The notes beneath the pieces were generated by a model. It was given only the letters and a program-made list of their open reading frames with translations. It was not told where the DNA came from and made no database searches. This document shows positions 60,411-64,000 of a DNA stretch of 64,000 nucleotides, piece by piece (within the stretch, counting starts at the first letter, position 1; each line of letters begins with the position of its first letter). The stretch is from Enhydrobacter aerosaccus (GTDB lineage: Bacteria; Pseudomonadota; Alphaproteobacteria; Reyranellales; Reyranellaceae). The stretch is from contig CAIWTJ010000010.1 of the NCBI GenBank assembly GCA_903915535.1, positions 1-64,000 of the forward strand, in the 5' to 3' direction. Both the position numbers and the translations under genes were made by a program.

Positions 60411-60815
60411 GTGCCGATTCAAGTCGACGTCTTCCATTTCGATCGGCTGGTGGTCGCCATCGGTAGCGGTGACGTCACGCTTCCGGAATACGGCAAGTTC
60501 ATCGGCGACCTGATCCAGCAGGGGCTGATCCATTACCGCAAGATCATCGACGTGACGCGCACCGACTCTTCGGTCATCAATCCGCAGGTGCTGCTGGCTT
60601 TCGACGCCCGGCTGCGCGAATACAGCAAGACCCGGCGCGGACCGCTTGCGATCGTGGGAAAGCGCGATGGCGGCGAGGGCGCTCACGAATTCAAGGTGCT
60701 GACGTCGGCGGAGCGGCCGATCGAGGTCTTCCGGAGCATCCACGATGCGCGGGCCTGGGTGATGCGCCATCCGGTGGGCGAAGTGCTCGCGAAGAAACCT
60801 GGTGACGCCAAGTAA
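60411..60815 (+). CDS. SpoIIAA/STAS-like protein, intact family member
   Basis: 134 residues from a GTG. Strand-helix order: IQVDVFHFDRLVVAIGSGDV, LPEYGKFIGDLIQQGLIHY, KIIDVTRTDSSVINPQVLL, GPLAIVGKRDG, then EVFRSIHDARAWVM. This is the SpoIIAA/STAS-like family that also left relics at 105-353 and 1578-1998. Such proteins bind partners rather than catalyse. AAGGCGG lies about 10 nt before the GTG. Confidence 0.7.
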   Translation: MPIQVDVFHFDRLVVAIGSGDVTLPEYGKFIGDLIQQGLIHYRKIIDVTRTDSSVINPQVLLAFDARLREYSKTRRGPLAIVGKRDGGEGAHEFKVLTSAERPIEVFRSIHDARAWVMRHPVGEVLAKKPGDAK

Positions 60816-60825
60816 GAAGTGAGAC

Positions 60826-60858
60826 CGGTGCTGCGGGTCCCACACCCGCAACACCGGC
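60826..60858. terminator. 14-bp-arm hairpin after the STAS-like gene
   Basis: CCGGTGCTGCGGGT and ACCCGCAACACCGG pair with one G-T position around a 5-nt loop, 11 bp after the stop. No T-tract follows. Likely a transcript-ending or stabilising structure. Confidence 0.6.
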
Positions 60859-60986
60859 CACTGCCGGGCGTCCCAACACAGCCATTCCCCCGAACGCTGC
60901 ACGCCCGAATCGGCAAACTTGGTCCGTGCATATACCCTACGAAGATATTGCGTTCAAGACGCAATTTTACACAAGCCGCGGTAAAA

Positions 60987-61733
60987 TTACGGTGTGTGCC
61001 GGGCCAGGAAGGCATGCACGCGCTGAATCGACTCGTGCAGGTGCGCCGGCGCACGCCACTCCTTCTGGACCTCGAGGTTGGGCGCGAGCGCGATGATTTC
61101 GTCGCTGGTATGGGCCGGGTGGGGCTTGTCCGTGCCGGGCTGAAGGAAGAGCGGTGTCTTGCAGGCCTTCACGAAGTCGCGCGTCACGGAGAACACGAAG
61201 TCGGGGCCGAACATGTTCCGGCCGAACGACTGGATGGTTTCCTTGGTGATCGACGGATCGCGCGCGCACACGGTCTCCTCGTAGCCCGCGACGGCTGCGT
61301 CCCAGGTGTCCCGATTTTCCCACAGTCCGATAGGGTTCTGCAGTACGGCGGAGGCGATGCGGTCGGGGTGCTGTTCGATCGCCTCGAAGCAATAGCTGCC
61401 GCCGATGCAGCCGCCCATGACATGGAACTTGCCGAAGTCCAGGTGATCCATCAGCGCGAAATGATCTCCCGCGAACGTGTGCCAGCCATGGTCGGGCTTC
61501 ACATCGGCGATCGACTTGCCGGCGTTGCGCTGGTCCATCGCGACCACGGTGTACTTGTCGGCGAGTGCTGTCCGCGGATCCATCCAGGGAAAGCCGTTGG
61601 GATAGTTGGGCGAGTAGCCGCCCCACATGTTCATTTCCGACTTCAGGCCGCCCGGCGCGTAGAGCAGAATCGGAAATCCCTTGCCGTGGACCTCGTAGTG
61701 GATTTCGGCATCGGCACGCTTGAACATCGGCAT
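60987..61733 (-). CDS. Alpha/beta hydrolase with Cys nucleophile
   Basis: 248 residues. PILLYAPGGLKSEMNMWGG gives the oxyanion region, MDQRNAGKSI the strand-6 turn, and the nucleophile elbow is VMGGCIGGSYC, G-x-C-x-G with Cys instead of Ser, as in dienelactone hydrolases. The late Asp and His candidates are in DKPHPAHTSDEII and APAHLHESI. Cys suits a dienelactone- or carboxymethylene-type substrate rather than simple esters. AGGAGCCGTTC precedes the ATG. Confidence 0.8.
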   Translation of the reverse strand: MPMFKRADAEIHYEVHGKGFPILLYAPGGLKSEMNMWGGYSPNYPNGFPWMDPRTALADKYTVVAMDQRNAGKSIADVKPDHGWHTFAGDHFALMDHLDFGKFHVMGGCIGGSYCFEAIEQHPDRIASAVLQNPIGLWENRDTWDAAVAGYEETVCARDPSITKETIQSFGRNMFGPDFVFSVTRDFVKACKTPLFLQPGTDKPHPAHTSDEIIALAPNLEVQKEWRAPAHLHESIQRVHAFLARHTP

Positions 61734-61831
61734 GAACGGCTCCTGTGTACTGGCGCGGCTTTATAGCCGATCGCCTGGACAGGAGGATCGAAAAGCGTGC
61801 TGCGTCGCGGGTCGAATCGCCCGCGAAAGTG

Positions 61832-62125
61832 TCAACGGCGCCGGGCGGCCGCGACGTAGAAGCCGCAGCCCAGCAGACCATAGAAGCAGCCGATCGCGGC
61901 CCAGGCTGCCGCCGGATCCATGTACCGCTGCATCAGAGTCAGCGCGGCCGTGCTGAAGCAGAAAATACCGACGGCACCGGCGAACCCGGCGCCCATCGTC
62001 AACAGCGCGCGATGGGAGACTTCGGTGGCAGCGCTCTTGATCGCGCGGCCGGCGGCACTTGCGGCCGCGAGCCGAAGCAGGGGCCCGACGAGCGAACTCA
62101 ACCCGTCGGACTTCTGTCGCGTCAC
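61832..62125 (-). CDS. Phage-holin-superfamily-like membrane protein
   Basis: 97 residues: an amphipathic N-terminus (LSSLVGPLLRLAAASAAGRA), then two spans (LLTMGAGFAGAVGIFCFSTA and AAWAAIGCFYGLLGCGFYVA) ending in AARRR, the layout of the Actino-/proteobacterial phage-holin-fold membrane proteins paired with DUF883 genes. The upstream neighbour is DUF883, 4 bp away, so an envelope-stress operon is likely. Confidence 0.7.
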   Translation of the reverse strand: MTRQKSDGLSSLVGPLLRLAAASAAGRAIKSAATEVSHRALLTMGAGFAGAVGIFCFSTAALTLMQRYMDPAAAWAAIGCFYGLLGCGFYVAAARRR

Positions 62126-62129
62126 CGGC

Positions 62130-62513
62130 CTACGACCGGCGACAAAGAAGCCCCGCGACGAAGCCGATGCCGACGACGGCGGCGAGGGTGGCCAACGGCC
62201 GGGCCTGCACCGTCTCGATCAGGGAGTCGGCGGCGGCGTCGCGCATCTTGGCGGCCTTGTCGAGCGTGGCGTCCGTCATCTCGCGGGCATTCTCGGTCTG
62301 CTCGTCGATGAAATTCTGGGCGGCCTCGAGCGCCTCGTCGAGCACGGCCCGGCTCTTCAGTTCGATGGCCGACACGGCGCCGTTCACACCCTCTTTGGCG
62401 TCCGCTTCCATCGCCGCCGAGAGCTTGCGCAACTGCGACTTCAGGACGGTGACTTCCTTGACGAGGTCCTTGGTGCTGCGTTGGGTACGGGGGGCAATGC
62501 CGTTGGCGCGCAT
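62130..62513 (-). CDS. DUF883 (ElaB/YqjD-like) protein
   Basis: 127 residues: a long amphipathic helix (TKDLVKEVTVLKSQLRKLSA, then VLDEALEAAQNFIDEQTENA) and a C-terminal membrane anchor ARPLATLAAVVGIGFVAGLL with RRS, the DUF883 pattern. These inner-membrane proteins associate with ribosomes in stationary phase. GGAGAACGATC precedes ATG 62513. Confidence 0.85.
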   Translation of the reverse strand: MRANGIAPRTQRSTKDLVKEVTVLKSQLRKLSAAMEADAKEGVNGAVSAIELKSRAVLDEALEAAQNFIDEQTENAREMTDATLDKAAKMRDAAADSLIETVQARPLATLAAVVGIGFVAGLLCRRS

Positions 62514-62577
62514 GATCGTTCTCCGGGCTGGTGGGAGTGAATCTCTGCGCAGTCAACGTCGTGAAGGGAGAAAGGTT

Positions 62578-63327
62578 TCAGCCGTCCCAGACGTTTTGGG
62601 GCATCGGCAGTTTGGCGAAGTCGGCATCAACCAGCGGCCGATGGTGGCTCACGCCTTCCTTCTCCAGCAGCATCATGTACTGGCGCACATGCTGGCCGGA
62701 ATGCCAGGTCGTCCGCTCGAGCAGCTCGTGCAGGGTCTGCGGACCGTAGTAGGTCTCGAGGGTCTTGGACGCGGCGTGGTCGTTCTTCGCCCACCAGTTA
62801 CGATAACGCTCCTGGACCTTCCTGCCATAAGCCACCAGCGCATCGGTGTCGGCGTCGGCGGCGGGCTCCTCGGCGAACATCTCCTTCACCAGGGTGATGC
62901 CCTCGTTGGTGCCGACGAAGGCGTCGACGACGCGGAACAGGTGGAAGGCGAGCGTCCGGTAGCTGCGCGGGCGGCCGGGTACGTGGGTGCCGAGCCGGTC
63001 GTAGGGCATCAGCGGGAAGAGCTCGATCGCCGCACTCATGAACTTGTCGACGCGGGCGTGGAGCTGTTCGACCGAGAGTTGCGGGCCGCCGTCCTCGTTC
63101 AGGCCGACGAAGTCGATGATTTGCTGGGTGTTCTGGCCGAAGATGTACTTGTCGCCGCGCGACAGGACGGGAACGGTGCGCAGGCCGAGCTTCTGCAGCT
63201 GGGCCATCCCGCCTTCTTCAAGCACATTCACCGAGACGAATTCGATCCCACGGACCGATAGAAACTCTTTGAGTCTCAGACAGCTGGTTCAACCAGGCTG
63301 CCAGAAGACCTTGAACGGTTCGCTCAT
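62578..63327 (-). CDS. Candidate selenoprotein: glutaredoxin domain (UxxC) fused to DinB-like domain
   Basis: Read with UGA as selenocysteine, the 249-residue protein starts MSEPFKVFWQPGUTSCLRLK. The UGA (63291-63289, codon 13) stands exactly where the first Cys of the glutaredoxin CxxC belongs; C16 is present. The fold continues as FLSVRGIEFVSVNVLEEGG, LRTVPVLSRGDKYIFGQN, then a DinB-like helical domain (YRTLAFHLFRVVDAFV, LLERTTWHSGQHVRQYMML) with metal-like His residues. GGAG lies 7 nt before ATG 63327. The alternative GTG at 63231 has no ribosome site and would delete the redox motif. A TGC/TGT-to-TGA mutation is the main alternative. Confidence 0.65.
63238..63267 (-). promoter_or_regulatory. 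SECIS-like hairpin after in-frame UGA
   Basis: In the mRNA: GAG, a bulged U, UUC, a U-C mismatch, AUC, the 9-nt loop GGUCCGUGG, then GAU, GAA, UUC. The loop opens with GGUC, as in the E. coli fdhF SECIS, and its first G is 33 nt after the UGA, inside the 16-37 nt range described for bacterial SECIS elements. Identified by hand, not by folding software. Confidence 0.5.
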
Positions 63328-63353
63328 GGCGCTACTCCAGACAGATCGCGAGC

Positions 63354-64000
63354 TTACTCCAGGACGCTCTCGCGCAACAAGGGATGATGCGCGCACCGCA
63401 GGCTGCCGCCGATGCGAATCGGCCCGTCGAACGGGATCGGAATGACATCCATGCGCCGCTTGCGTAGCTCCGCGATCACGCGCGCGTTATCGCTGTCGAG
63501 GATCATGCGTCCTTCTTCGAGGATGAGCCCGTTGGTGGCCAGCAGCGTTGCCTCGGCCTTCGAGACGGCGATGGCATCCCAACCGCGCAGCGACATCGGC
63601 AGTCCGTCGATCAGTTTCTCGGGGCACCAGACCAGCAGGCCGGGCTTGATCAGCGCCATGGCACAGTCGAGGTGCAGCACGTCCGATTTCAGCGCGACCG
63701 GGATCACGCGATAGCGTTCGCCCAGCAGCGCCTGCAGCCAGTCGATGCCCGCCATGTCGGAGGCACAGCCCGACATGCCGACGTAGATCTCGCGGCCGTT
63801 CAGCAGCGTGTCGCCGCCCTCGAGGAACGGCCCGTCGACGGCGTTGAGCCGGCCCATCGGCACGCTCGACCAGAGCGCGCCGCGCTCGTGCGCCGCTTTC
63901 TCGAGATGCGGCCGCAACCCGAAGCGCTCGCGCTGACGGCACTGCAGCCGCAGAGACGCCTCGATCGCGTGGTTGCCGATGACGATCATCCCATCCCGCG
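63354..64000 (-). CDS. Amidinotransferase/dimethylargininase-family enzyme, 5' end outside the window
   Basis: At least 215 residues visible; the frame is open beyond 64000 (RDGMIVIG at the edge). DGPFLEGGDTLLNGREIYVG, LHLDCAMALIKPGLLVW with the catalytic His region, and the terminal GGSLRCAHHPLLRE with the catalytic Cys match the guanidine-modifying superfamily (amidinotransferases, DDAH). The substrate might be arginine or a related guanidino compound. The ATG at 63989 is internal. Confidence 0.8.
   Translation of the reverse strand, partial: RDGMIVIGNHAIEASLRLQCRQRERFGLRPHLEKAAHERGALWSSVPMGRLNAVDGPFLEGGDTLLNGREIYVGMSGCASDMAGIDWLQALLGERYRVIPVALKSDVLHLDCAMALIKPGLLVWCPEKLIDGLPMSLRGWDAIAVSKAEATLLATNGLILEEGRMILDSDNARVIAELRKRRMDVIPIPFDGPIRIGGSLRCAHHPLLRESVLE

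Noticed and set aside
60947-60965. ATTGCG-N7-CGCAAT palindrome as another repressor operator
   Set aside because: Same half-sites, but the spacer is 7 bp rather than 5 and there is no promoter arrangement; probably coincidence.
62122-62556. 144-aa minus frame overlapping the DUF883 gene
   Set aside because: Arg/Gly-rich alternative frame; the DUF883 frame has the family helix and anchor and a ribosome site.
62578-63231. Shorter version of the glutaredoxin-DinB gene from GTG 63231
   Set aside because: It would start inside the thioredoxin fold after the redox motif and lacks a ribosome site; the upstream ATG has both.

Overview
This is GC-rich DNA (uniformly about 65-67% G+C) from an alphaproteobacterium, probably Rhodospirillales/Rhizobiales-like; Reyranella or a Bradyrhizobium relative would fit. 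The grounds are an aa3-oxidase subunit IV-like gene, a REP-like inverted repeat of the Rhizobiales type (54963-55072), many Tat/Sec-exported small proteins, LLM-flavin, VOC and GST enzymes, and tandem amidases. The assignment is inferred from gene content. No rRNA, tRNA, CRISPR array, integrase or insertion sequence was recognised.

Layout. 1-3.0 kb: small chromosomal genes, including two relics of a SpoIIAA/STAS-like family (one shortened, one frameshifted by a 10-bp tandem duplication) whose intact paralogue is at 60.4 kb. 3.0-28 kb: a dispersed, decaying prophage-like region. It keeps an S24-type repressor with three operators, an early cluster (replisome-organiser-like protein, winged-helix protein, putative small terminase), an HNH nuclease, the large terminase, a portal with a lost C-terminus, and an Rz/Rz1 spanin pair. 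These are interleaved with host-type genes: Ser/Thr kinase, Sel1 proteins, ClpP-like proteins, a PAS/GAF sensor, a TauD dioxygenase and small secreted proteins. Four phage-like transcription units start from near-identical promoters with an invariant 16-bp box CAGTAACGACCGTAAT exactly 38 bp upstream (start to start) of a -10 hexamer. Three of these four, and two repressor-controlled promoters, place the -10 about 7 nt before the ATG, so leaderless mRNAs are predicted.

28-46 kb: metabolic genes. A minus-strand cluster holds Fsr-like MFS, VOC, GST, AI-2E-family permease, LLM oxidoreductase and a membrane protein. It is followed by an MFS carrier, a beta-lactamase-fold hydrolase, a VIT1/CCC1-like transporter, cytochrome b561, a metallophosphoesterase, a LysR regulator beside GlcG-like and cupin genes, a molybdenum hydroxylase large subunit without partner subunits, and an EamA transporter. 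46-51 kb: an exported DNA/RNA nuclease, two small membrane proteins and a 1.1-kaa hybrid histidine kinase. 51-56.3 kb: a solute-binding protein divergent from two tandem amidases and an M20-type amidohydrolase, probably one amide-uptake and hydrolysis system. 56.3-64 kb: DUF3175, a membrane patatin phospholipase, an alpha/beta hydrolase with a Cys nucleophile, DUF883/holin-superfamily-like membrane proteins, a glutaredoxin-DinB fusion and an amidinotransferase cut by the window edge.

The most striking signals are: (1) the glutaredoxin-DinB gene at 62578-63327 has an in-frame UGA exactly where the first Cys of the CxxC motif belongs, followed at SECIS distance by a hairpin with a GGUC loop, making it a candidate selenoprotein; (2) the four-copy promoter box; (3) in-frame UAG codons inside an otherwise continuous kinase gene and a ClpP-like gene.
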